A stretch of DNA of 6,128 bases from SFLA01 sp964485815 (GCA_964485815.1 CAZAJX010000062.1:1-6128), one strand, 5' to 3'. Shown: positions 1 through 5,650, numbered from the stretch's first letter. The notes: a model not told the origin generated them from the letters alone. Numbers and translations: made by a program.

Positions 1-8
1 AGAGTGTT

Positions 9-92
9 CATATCACGTGCCACAGGCGCATATCACGCATCCGCAGGATGCATATTGTTTTCTCGTTCGTACCACGCATCCGCAGAATGCAC
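9..92. repeat. Tandem short hairpin repeats (three units)
   Basis: Three units share the plan CACG - stem - (G/A)CA loop - stem - CATAT or a variant. Unit 1 (9-29) has stem GTGCC/GGCGC around ACA, with one T.G wobble. Unit 2 (29-55) has a perfect GCATCC/GGATGC stem (37-42 with 46-51) around GCA. Unit 3 (73-92) repeats 13 bases of unit 2 (CACGCATCCGCAG at 34-46 and 73-85) and closes with GAATGC, leaving one mismatch in the stem. The loop and flanks are kept while the stem sequence changes with pairing retained, which points to a structural repeat and not a protein-binding site. Similar CATATCA-flanked hairpins are dispersed in many Clostridia genomes, as recalled and not searched here. Confidence 0.7.
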
Positions 93-132
93 AAATTTTT
101 ACTATATTTATTAACTGTTTTTAAAATATGTG

Positions 133-161
133 TTGACAAATTCCTTTTCGTATTATATTAT
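133..161 (+). promoter_or_regulatory. Promoter of the surface protein gene
   Basis: A perfect -35 box TTGACA (133-138) is followed by a 17-bp spacer and TATTAT (156-161, 5 of 6 to consensus), so transcription should start near 168. TATACT at 161-166 is a poorer alternative because it would give a 22-bp spacer. The leader then carries a 6-bp inverted repeat, TATCTC (175-180) with GAGATA (190-195), upstream of the AGGAG ribosome site at 211-215, which sits 8 nt before the ATG. Confidence 0.8.
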
Positions 162-223
162 ATACTTATGATAGTATCTCTCTCAGTCGGAGATATAAAA
201 TAATTCAAAAAGGAGAAAAACAA

Positions 224-2530
224 ATGAAAAAGGCATTATCTCTTGTTCTCACAATGTGTATGGTACTTTCTCTGTTTGCAACGTTTGTTATCTCTGCATC
301 CGCAGAAGAAGCAGTAAACCTTGCAGCAGGTAAGACATATACCGTTTCTGAAACCGGCGGAAATTATTCCGATGACGGCGTTAAGCTTACCGACGGCAAC
401 AGAGCCGACAGCGTATGGGCTGGCTCTTGGGCAGGCTTCACTCCCAATACCGCTTCTCAGGCAGAGCGTGGATACGCTTATATCAACATCGACCTCGGCG
501 TTGTTGCTGACGTAACCAAGGTTGTTCTTCACCTTGGTATTGATGACGGCTCCGGCATCGCTATTCCCTACAACGTATCCGTAGCAGCTTCCGAAGACGG
601 CTCTACCTATACCGTAGTTAAGGAATTTGTTCCCGAAGCTGATAAAACTTACGGTGCACAGGACCGTTCTACCGACGTTGAAGTTACCACTCGTTACATT
701 CAGGTTCGTATTGAAAGCTACGGCTGGGCATTTATCGACGAAGTAGAAGTTTGGGGTACTGAAGTTGAAGAAACCGTAGAAACCAAGGTTCTTAATCTTG
801 ACCGTGCTAATCACTACGATTGGACCGAAAAAGATTACAACAGCACTCAGTACACTCCCACCGCTTCTTCCGCAGGCGAGATACTCCTTGCTGCTTCTAC
901 CGATGCTACTGCTGACGTAGGTGGACGTTTCGGCGGCAACTACTTCACTTGGTGGTACGTAATCCTTGCAGAATGGGATGCAAACGCTAATGCATACGTA
1001 GTTACCGAAATCGACCTTCCCGGCGACAGCGACGGCAAACCTTACGAAGCTTGGGCTCTCGGCGAAGGCAAGATCGTTGTTCTCTGCAACACCGGTTATT
1101 CTTCTACCGACGTTGCAGGCAATGCAGACGACGCAGCAGTTATCAAGGAAATCGTTGTTGGCGATAAGCTCACCATCAACGGCTCCGATTTCGCTACTCT
1201 CGCAGCAGCTTCCGGCGCTCTTGAGGGTGTTTCTCTCACCATCAACGCTCCCGCTGAAGAAGGCGGCGAAGTTGTTATCACCAAGGGCGATAACGTTGCT
1301 TCCGGCAAGACTTATGAGCTTAACGGTCTTCACGACACTATAAGAAGCTACGATGACGACGGCAATCAGCTTACCGACGGCGTTTTCGCAGTTGAAGCTA
1401 AATACTCTGATCCCGCATATGTTGGTCTCAGCTCCAACAGTGCTTACTATACCGAGAATAACAATGTAAACGTAGTTGTTGACCTTGGCGAAAGCAAGGA
1501 CATTTACAGTGTTCTCATTTCCGTTTCTCACGAAAACGGCAACGGTATCAAGGCTCCTTCCAAGATAACCGTATCCGTTTCCGACGATAAGACCACTTGG
1601 TCCGATCCTATTGAGCTTGCTTACACTGAAGAACTCGTTACCGGTCTCCTCGCAAAGGCAACAGCAGACGTTAATTCTTCCGGCAGATACGTTAAGTATA
1701 CTCTTGAGCCCGCTGCAGAAGGCGGAAGCTGGATGTTTATCGACGAAGTTGAAGTTTACGAAGCAAAGAAGGTCGTTGTCGGCAACGAACCCGAAGTTAT
1801 CGTTGAAACCATCACTGTAGACGGCGACCTTACCGATACCGGCTGGGCAGCAGACAAGTGGATCTCTGTTAACGCTGACAACGGTTACTGGCAGTCCGTT
1901 CCCGAATCCGAATCCATTTCCTACAAATATCAGCTCCGTGCTGACGATACCAAGCTTTATGCAGCTTTCGTTGTAGACTGCGCAGCAGTTGAAGGCGGCA
2001 ACGGCGCAGGTACCAACGTTCGTTTCTGGATCAATACCGATTCCGAAGCTACCGTATACACTCATTTCTATGATGTATATCTTAAGGACGGCGCAGTAGC
2101 AGTTAACGCTAAGTACAACACCGCAAAGGATTCTAACTCCGGCGCGAACATCGAAAGCAGCACCATCAATGCAGTTATGACCACCGCTGACGGCAAGACT
2201 TACGTTGAATTCAGCGTTGATCTCGCAGAGTTTAACGGCGCAGAAGGATTCAATTACTTCGTATGCGTTTCCAACAAGGTAAACGAAAACGTATGCCTCT
2301 ACTACCCTGTAGTTGCGGAAGATGGCGAATCCCGTACTGCTAACCTTCCTTACGCAAAGTGGTATGCTGAAGGTCAGGCTACTGTAGACGTTGAAGCTAT
2401 CCAGCTCGGCGAAGTAGTTGTTGACGGCGGAACCAATGATAACCTCGGCGATGCAGGCATCTACGCTATCGCAGCGCTTGCACTTGTTGCACTGATCGGA
2501 ACAGCAGTAGTAATCAAAAAGCGCGCATAA
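224..2530 (+). CDS. Secreted membrane-anchored protein with two discoidin-like (F5/8 type C) domains and a CBM9-like domain
   Basis: This is a 768-residue exported protein with no catalytic domain that I recognise; binding cell-surface or dietary glycans is the likely role (inferred). Residues 1-27 are a clear Sec signal peptide (Lys-Lys start, hydrophobic core, cleavage after Ala-Ser-Ala27). Residues ~30-178 and ~355-512 are two discoidin-like beta-sandwich domains. They share NxAxGKTY starts, an LTDG motif, a VxVDLG/INIDLG strand and W(A/M)FIDEVEV ends, so they look like an internal duplication. Residues ~186-345 are a middle region I cannot assign. Residues ~526-725 resemble family-9 carbohydrate-binding (DOMON-like) domains, with ITVDGDLTDTGW at the start. 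The tail has NLGDAG (740-745), a transmembrane helix (~746-763) and KKRA, which suits membrane anchoring; there is no LPXTG motif. AGGAG lies 8 nt before the ATG. The codon choice is strongly biased, suggesting high expression. The gene is monocistronic, with its own promoter and terminator. Confidence 0.88.
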   Translation: MKKALSLVLTMCMVLSLFATFVISASAEEAVNLAAGKTYTVSETGGNYSDDGVKLTDGNRADSVWAGSWAGFTPNTASQAERGYAYINIDLGVVADVTKVVLHLGIDDGSGIAIPYNVSVAASEDGSTYTVVKEFVPEADKTYGAQDRSTDVEVTTRYIQVRIESYGWAFIDEVEVWGTEVEETVETKVLNLDRANHYDWTEKDYNSTQYTPTASSAGEILLAASTDATADVGGRFGGNYFTWWYVILAEWDANANAYVVTEIDLPGDSDGKPYEAWALGEGKIVVLCNTGYSSTDVAGNADDAAVIKEIVVGDKLTINGSDFATLAAASGALEGVSLTINAPAEEGGEVVITKGDNVASGKTYELNGLHDTIRSYDDDGNQLTDGVFAVEAKYSDPAYVGLSSNSAYYTENNNVNVVVDLGESKDIYSVLISVSHENGNGIKAPSKITVSVSDDKTTWSDPIELAYTEELVTGLLAKATADVNSSGRYVKYTLEPAAEGGSWMFIDEVEVYEAKKVVVGNEPEVIVETITVDGDLTDTGWAADKWISVNADNGYWQSVPESESISYKYQLRADDTKLYAAFVVDCAAVEGGNGAGTNVRFWINTDSEATVYTHFYDVYLKDGAVAVNAKYNTAKDSNSGANIESSTINAVMTTADGKTYVEFSVDLAEFNGAEGFNYFVCVSNKVNENVCLYYPVVAEDGESRTANLPYAKWYAEGQATVDVEAIQLGEVVVDGGTNDNLGDAGIYAIAALALVALIGTAVVIKKRA

Positions 2531-2583
2531 TCGAGCGGCTCATTCGGCGCAGAACCAAAAGCGCAAATGATTGAATAAAGAAT

Positions 2584-2623
2584 ACGGCGGAAATGGTTTA
2601 TATCATCTCCGCCGTTACTTTTT
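2584..2623 (+). terminator. Intrinsic terminator of the surface protein gene
   Basis: ACGGCGGA (2584-2591) pairs with TCCGCCGT (2608-2615), an 8-bp GC-rich stem. After an A/C mismatch it extends inward by ATG/CAT (2593-2595 with 2604-2606). A TTTTT tract follows at 2619-2623. It lies 53 bp after the stop codon of the surface protein gene. Confidence 0.8.
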
Positions 2624-2671
2624 GCGTTTAGGTAAAAATCCGTTTACGGATTTTAAAATATGCGCTTTTGT

Positions 2672-2729
2672 AGAAACTTTTGCTTCGCTTGCTGTAGGCG
2701 ACTACAGCTCCCGCTCGCAAAAGATTTCT
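2672..2729. repeat. 58-nt bulged two-stem hairpin element with GCGA tetraloop
   Basis: The outer stem is AGAAACTTTTGC (2672-2683) with GCAAAAG (2717-2723) and TTTCT (2725-2729), 12 pairs with A2724 bulged. A 7 x 8 nt internal loop follows (2684-2690 and 2709-2716). The inner stem is GCTGTAG (2691-2697) with CTACAGC (2702-2708), seven perfect pairs closed by GCGA (2698-2701), a GNRA-type tetraloop if transcribed from the plus strand. It could be a folded RNA element or one copy of a dispersed palindromic repeat. No transposase is nearby. Confidence 0.55.
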
Positions 2730-2813
2730 TCTGCACCAAATGCTCTCGCCCGAAATCGCCCCGCTACAATCAGACTTTAAGTTCTACAGACGGTAGTTTT
2801 GGCAACATTGTAG

Positions 2814-2838
2814 GGCAGGGGCTTGCTCCTGCCGTTTT
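2814..2838 (+). repeat. GC-rich hairpin with T tail, terminator-like repeat
   Basis: GGCAGGGG (2814-2821) pairs with CTCCTGCC (2826-2833), eight pairs including one G.T wobble, around a CTTG loop. G then TTTT (2835-2838) follows. It could act as a second terminator, but the preceding TTGTAG and the stem form resemble the TGTAGGGG-type dispersed hairpins seen in many Clostridia genomes (recalled, not searched). Confidence 0.5.
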
Positions 2839-2848
2839 AATTAAATTT

Positions 2849-2869
2849 GTTTTTTGCAACGCAAAAAAC
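2849..2869. repeat. Perfect 9-bp inverted repeat
   Basis: GTTTTTTGC (2849-2857) and GCAAAAAAC (2861-2869) are exact inverted copies around AAC. The T and A runs lie inside the stem, so this is a weak terminator at best. It could cruciform or act as a backup stop for either convergent transcript. Confidence 0.5.
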
Positions 2870-2873
2870 TTCC

Positions 2874-2908
2874 ATAGTTCCTCGTTTCTCGTTCATCGTT
2901 CATAGTTA
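2874..2908. repeat. Five tandem degenerate 7-nt repeats
   Basis: The units are ATAGTTC, CTCGTTT, CTCGTTC, ATCGTTC and ATAGTTA, back to back with no gaps, with consensus (A/C)T(A/C)GTTC. On the minus strand the unit reads GAAC(G/T)A(G/T). The tract touches the minus-strand terminator, whose T-run is 2913-2908. Short heptanucleotide tandem repeats of this type are known as slippage-prone intergenic tracts in bacteria. No function is implied by the sequence. Confidence 0.65.
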
Positions 2909-2936
2909 AAAAACGGCTGATATAATCAGCCGTTTT
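2908..2936 (-). terminator. Intrinsic terminator of the GntR-ABC operon
   Basis: AAAACGGCTGA (2910-2920) pairs perfectly with TCAGCCGTTTT (2926-2936), eleven pairs around a TATAA loop. Read on the minus strand, the stem starts 7 nt after the permease stop codon and ends in a run of six T (2913-2908), a textbook intrinsic terminator. In the plus direction the stem ends in TTTT, so weaker two-way termination is possible. Confidence 0.88.
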
Positions 2937-2943
2937 AAAAATA

Positions 2944-3804
2944 TTATGGTAAATTGAGATGCTTGTTTATCAGCTTTTTGTTAAGCAGATACGATCCGAT
3001 GGCAAGCCCGCCGAAGAGCAGACCGCCCGCAGAAAGTATGAGATGCAACAAAGCGTAAACCGCGATTTCGCCTGCGTTAAGCTCGGATGCGACTGCGCCG
3101 AAGATCAGCACGCCTACGATCATTACGATATATAGCATAGTGCCGATAACGGAATTTGCGCCGAAGTAAATACCCAGACCCAAGACCAGCTTTGCCTTTT
3201 TTACGATAACCGAACCGATGGTTATGCACAACAGAAGCAAAAGCAGGCTCGAAGCGGATGCTGCAAGAGCAAACAGCAGTATCTCGATAACGAAAAGCAC
3301 GATGTGTACCTTATCCACGGCAGAGATCATTTCCTTGAACACTTCTTCAAACAGCTCTGCAATATTGATGCTGAAATACATATTCTCGTCGCTTAACGTC
3401 AGCTGCACTGCAAGGCTGTAAACCACGCTTGCAATAATACACACTGCGCTTGTTGCCGCTATCCAAATCGCCGCCATAATTATTTTGGAATTAAGCAGTT
3501 TTGTTCTGGAAACGGGGAGGGTAAAGGTGAGGTAACCCTCATCGGTGAAGAAGTTTTTATAATATCTTACGACGATAAGCACGGTTACCAGCATAGAAAA
3601 AGCCGATAATATCAAGTTCCAGTAGGAATCTATGAACATTGCCGTCAACATAAGAAGCCCATAAATAGGTTCGAAAATTTCATATTCCGAATAACCTACT
3701 CCGACTATGGCACCGCATATTGCCGCCAGTACTACGACTATGGGCGCGACTATTCTCCACACGGGCCAAACAAACTTAAGATCGTGCTTCAGCATTTTAC
3801 GCAT
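2944..3804 (-). CDS. ABC-2-like transporter permease subunit
   Basis: This 286-residue integral membrane protein is the likely channel-forming partner of the ATPase encoded just upstream. Hydrophobicity suggests about six membrane segments, near residues 18-38, 60-80, 108-134, 166-198, 207-240 and 248-274. Between segments 2 and 3 is FFTDEGYLTFTLPVSRTKLL (85-104), a motif typical of Firmicutes ABC-2-type permeases paired with GntR-linked ATPases. The short basic C-terminus ends in NKHLNLP. The ATG at 3804-3802 has GGGAGG (3819-3814) 9 nt before it and overlaps the end of the ATPase gene by 8 nt (ATGCGTAA), so the two are translationally coupled. The second Met (residue 4) has no comparable ribosome site. 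The substrate is unknown; efflux of, or resistance to, a cell-envelope-active compound is the usual guess for the YtrA-linked family. A strong terminator follows immediately. Confidence 0.85.
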   Translation of the reverse strand: MRKMLKHDLKFVWPVWRIVAPIVVVLAAICGAIVGVGYSEYEIFEPIYGLLMLTAMFIDSYWNLILSAFSMLVTVLIVVRYYKNFFTDEGYLTFTLPVSRTKLLNSKIIMAAIWIAATSAVCIIASVVYSLAVQLTLSDENMYFSINIAELFEEVFKEMISAVDKVHIVLFVIEILLFALAASASSLLLLLLCITIGSVIVKKAKLVLGLGIYFGANSVIGTMLYIVMIVGVLIFGAVASELNAGEIAVYALLHLILSAGGLLFGGLAIGSYLLNKKLINKHLNLP

Positions 3805-4501
3805 AACGGAACACCTCCCTGAACTTGGTGTCCACAGACACGCCCTCGGTTTCCATCAGTTCAGCCGCCGTGCCTCTGCCGATGATCTTTCCGCCGTAAT
3901 TGACGAAAATGTACTCGTCCAGCACAGACTCAACGTCCTGAATAAGGTGGGTGGATATAAGTACCGTTGCGCCGGGGTTAAGGTTGCTCACTATGGTGCG
4001 GAGTATAAATTCCCGCGCCGCAGGGTCAACGCCTGCTATAGGCTCGTCCAGCAGATATATCCGCGCATTACGCGCCATAACCAACACAAGCTGTACCTTT
4101 TCGCGGTTTCCTTTGGAAAGGGAAGAGATGTGGGAGTTCGGGTCCAGATTAAGAGATTCAAGCATATTATACGCCTTCACCTTGTCAAAATCCGGATAAA
4201 ACTCCTCAAAATAATCCAGCATAGTGTTTATCTTTTTCCGTCCGCCGATATAGGTTCGCTCGGGCAGATAAGATATGAAATTGTTGGTCGCTTCGCTTCT
4301 TTTGTAGCCGCAAACGGTGATCTCACCTGCGGTGGGAACGAGCAGACCGGTAAGCAACTTCATAAAGGTGGTTTTTCCGCATCCGTTAGGGCCCAGCAGA
4401 CCGATAATTCTGCCTTCTTCCAATTGGATATTCAGATCTTCAAGGGCAAGCTTTCCCTTGCCGTACCGTTTTTGAAGCCCTTTGCATTCAATTGCGTACA
4501 A
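3797..4501 (-). CDS. ABC transporter ATP-binding protein (YtrB-like), TTG start
   Basis: This 234-residue cytoplasmic ATPase should power the permease encoded downstream. Visible motifs in order are aromatic A-loop Tyr13; Walker A GPNGCGKTT (37-45); the Q-loop site reading YLPERT (78-83) with Glu81 where Gln is usual; signature LSKGNREK (128-135), a variant of LSGGQ; Walker B IYLLDEP (148-154) with Asp152 and catalytic Glu153; D-loop GVDP (157-160); and H-loop His185 in STH. The Glu in the Q-loop and the LSKG signature are shared by many ATPases of the GntR-associated family. The start is TTG (4501-4499): the only in-frame codons between the GntR stop and TTG are TGT and AAT, and the next Met is residue 47, inside the ATP site. 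AAAAGGAG lies 9 nt before TTG. The gap to the GntR stop is 6 nt, so this is one operon. Confidence 0.93.
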   Translation of the reverse strand: MYAIECKGLQKRYGKGKLALEDLNIQLEEGRIIGLLGPNGCGKTTFMKLLTGLLVPTAGEITVCGYKRSEATNNFISYLPERTYIGGRKKINTMLDYFEEFYPDFDKVKAYNMLESLNLDPNSHISSLSKGNREKVQLVLVMARNARIYLLDEPIAGVDPAAREFILRTIVSNLNPGATVLISTHLIQDVESVLDEYIFVNYGGKIIGRGTAAELMETEGVSVDTKFREVFRYA

Positions 4502-4502
4502 A

Positions 4503-4508
4503 TTACAT
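4503..4508 (-). other. Start-stop codon pair AUGUAA between ribosome site and TTG start
   Basis: On the minus strand the GntR stop codon overlaps an ATG (TAATG), and that ATG is followed at once by TAA. The result is ATGTAA immediately before AT and the TTG start of the ATPase. The ATG is only 2 nt from GGAG, poor spacing, so initiation there may be rare. If used, it would hold a terminating ribosome next to the weak TTG start. This is seen in the sequence; any role in coupling is inference. Confidence 0.5.
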
Positions 4509-4864
4509 TACTCCTTTTCGCTAAGCAGGGCAGCGAACTCTTCGGGAGTGAGACCGATCTCCTTTGCGGATTTCTTTGCGAATTCAACGAGATCTTCTAC
4601 AGCTTTTTTACGCTGTGCCTCGATATTCTCTTGCTTGGTGGTAACCTTTCTGCCTGCGGTGCTGTAGCAGACAGCCAGTCCCATAGATTCAAGAGAAGAA
4701 AGTGCGCGCTGCGCCGTGTTGGGATTAATTCCCGCCTCAGATGCGAGGCAACGTACTGTGGGAAGCGTTTCACCGGGCTTAATTACGCCGCTAATGATAT
4801 CTCCTCTCAGTCTGTTGATTACCTGACGGTAAATGGGAAAGTTTTCATCGAATTGCCAAACCAT
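4508..4864 (-). CDS. GntR-family transcriptional regulator, YtrA subfamily
   Basis: This 118-residue DNA-binding protein probably represses its own operon. Residues ~10-78 form the GntR winged helix-turn-helix: PIYRQVINRLRGDI (10-23), then IKPGETLPTVRCLASEAGINPNTAQRAL with the recognition helix near NPNTAQRAL (47-55), ending LESMGL and a wing with GRKV. Residues ~79-118 are a short charged helical tail with no effector-binding domain. The small size and INPNT motif are typical of the YtrA subfamily (about 115-130 residues), which normally precedes ABC transporter genes and dimerises through the tail. GGAGG (4878-4874) lies 9 nt before the ATG. The gene shares a promoter with the ATPase and permease genes. 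The inducer is unknown; in related systems cell-wall antibiotics or similar stress relieve repression. Confidence 0.92.
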   Translation of the reverse strand: MVWQFDENFPIYRQVINRLRGDIISGVIKPGETLPTVRCLASEAGINPNTAQRALSSLESMGLAVCYSTAGRKVTTKQENIEAQRKKAVEDLVEFAKKSAKEIGLTPEEFAALLSEKE

Positions 4865-4891
4865 TTTTAAATACCTCCGAAAAATTTATTT

Positions 4892-4909
4892 GTGTATATA
4901 TTGTACCAC
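4892..4909. promoter_or_regulatory. Candidate GntR operator
   Basis: GTGTA (4892-4896) and TACCAC (4904-4909) form an imperfect inverted repeat with one extra base in one arm, covering the -10 box and probable start point of the GntR operon. The position suits autorepression by a YtrA-type dimer. The half-sites are short and AT-rich, so this is only a candidate. Confidence 0.35.
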
Positions 4910-4929
4910 GAACGGCACTTATATGTCAA
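4900..4929 (-). promoter_or_regulatory. Promoter of the GntR-ABC operon
   Basis: On the minus strand a perfect TTGACA (4929-4924) is followed by an 18-bp spacer and TACAAT (4905-4900, 5 of 6). Transcription would start near 4893, giving a leader of about 28 nt with the GGAGG site in it. The -35 box begins only 6 bp after the stop codon of the deacetylase gene. Confidence 0.8.
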
Positions 4930-4935
4930 GAGGGA

Positions 4936-5613
4936 TTATTTAAGTAACACCTCGCTGTTTGTGCCGTAAAAAATATCGTCCCTGCCGGAAACCATCTTGC
5001 AGAACTTTTCTATACGGTCCCAGTTATCGTCCCCGTCAAATTCATAAGAATGTCCCCAGACGTAAAACAGAGCGGGTTTATCATCGGGCAGTGCCAGAAA
5101 CCTTTCTGCCAATTCAAACAGCTTTTCATCGTTGTGATGGCAGGTGGGGTGAAACTCCGCAAGGTCCGTCTGCAATTCAAAGGAGTGGGTGGGCTTTACC
5201 GTGCGGGCAAACACAAGACCGCAATCCCTTACCGCTTGCTTTATCTCCTCGTTATATGCGCCGTATGCGTACGCCATACCCTTTATTTCGGTATTCCACA
5301 TACGCTCAAGGTCTGCTTTATCCTGCTTAAGCTCGTCTATGATCTCCTCACGGGAAAGCTTGGTAAGATCAAGATGGCGCGCACCGTGGACGGCTATCTC
5401 GTGTCCCGCAAGAGCGCTCTTAAGCTCATCCTCCCGCATATGGGCACAATGGGCATTTCTGTACGTCCAGTTATTCTTCGGGTCAAAGAGGGCGGAATTC
5501 AGGTTAAAGGTGCATTTTAATCCGTAGCGGTTAAATATCTCCGCCAGCCGTGCGTCCTGATACACGCCGTCATCATAGCTGAAGGTGATGGCTTTGTTTT
5601 TTCCGTTAAACAT
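4936..5613 (-). CDS. Polysaccharide deacetylase family protein (NodB fold), cytoplasmic
   Basis: This 225-residue protein belongs to the carbohydrate esterase 4 / NodB-homology group, whose members remove acetyl groups from amino sugars in a metal-dependent reaction. Motif 1 is TFSYDDG (10-16), with Asp14 and Asp15 as likely base and metal ligand. Motif 2 is HGARH (76-80), giving metal ligands His76 and His80, with Gly where Ser/Thr is usual. Motif 3 is AYAYGAYN (114-121), lacking the common Arg and Pro. The last motif is YVWGHSYEF (184-192), with His188 in the catalytic acid position. It has no signal peptide or membrane segment, so a cytoplasmic substrate such as a small acetylated sugar is likelier than peptidoglycan (inferred). 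AAGGAGG (5630-5624) lies 10 nt before the ATG. No terminator is visible before the GntR promoter downstream. The family is clear, the exact substrate is not. Confidence 0.87.
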   Translation of the reverse strand: MFNGKNKAITFSYDDGVYQDARLAEIFNRYGLKCTFNLNSALFDPKNNWTYRNAHCAHMREDELKSALAGHEIAVHGARHLDLTKLSREEIIDELKQDKADLERMWNTEIKGMAYAYGAYNEEIKQAVRDCGLVFARTVKPTHSFELQTDLAEFHPTCHHNDEKLFELAERFLALPDDKPALFYVWGHSYEFDGDDNWDRIEKFCKMVSGRDDIFYGTNSEVLLK

Positions 5614-5650
5614 TTTTTGTTGTCCTCCTTGCGAACGTTCTTACATAAAA

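Larger units (their letters stand above)
2624..2943. other. Non-coding region between convergent genes, dense in hairpins
   Basis: No credible gene is visible here; the small open frames have no good ribosome site and run across hairpin arms. The stretch holds AAAATCCG/CGGATTTT (2635-2642 with 2647-2654), a 58-nt two-stem structure (2672-2729), a GC hairpin (2814-2833), an A/T-rich hairpin (2849-2869), five 7-nt repeats (2874-2908) and the terminator of the opposing operon. The part from 2730 to 2813 shows no strong structure. The pieces look like accumulated clostridial intergenic repeats; this is inferred from their form, not from a search. Confidence 0.6.

Noticed and set aside
9..92. CRISPR array
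   Set aside because: The repeated parts are short, self-complementary and unevenly spaced, with no spacer-repeat rhythm and no cas genes nearby.
175..195. Riboswitch in the leader of the surface protein gene
   Set aside because: Only a single 6-bp stem with a 9-nt loop is present in a leader of about 56 nt, which is too short and simple for a known riboswitch.
236..2065. 609-residue open frame on the minus strand
   Set aside because: It is exactly codon-aligned with the surface protein gene and is explained by missing TTA, CTA and TCA codons. Its translation shows no recognisable domain, and the plus-strand product has a signal peptide, domains and a ribosome site.
2440..2530. Sortase (LPXTG) anchor on the surface protein
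   Set aside because: The tail has NLGDAG, a hydrophobic helix and KKRA but no LPXTG or NPXTG motif, so simple membrane anchoring is the safer reading.
2571..2905. Two small plus-strand open frames (69 and 81 residues)
   Set aside because: They overlap each other in different frames, run through the terminator and hairpin arms and lack good ribosome sites. They are translations of intergenic repeat DNA.
3707..4870. 387-residue open frame on the plus strand
   Set aside because: It lies antisense across the GntR and ATPase genes, both of which have full family motifs. The translation is basic and Cys-rich without any domain.
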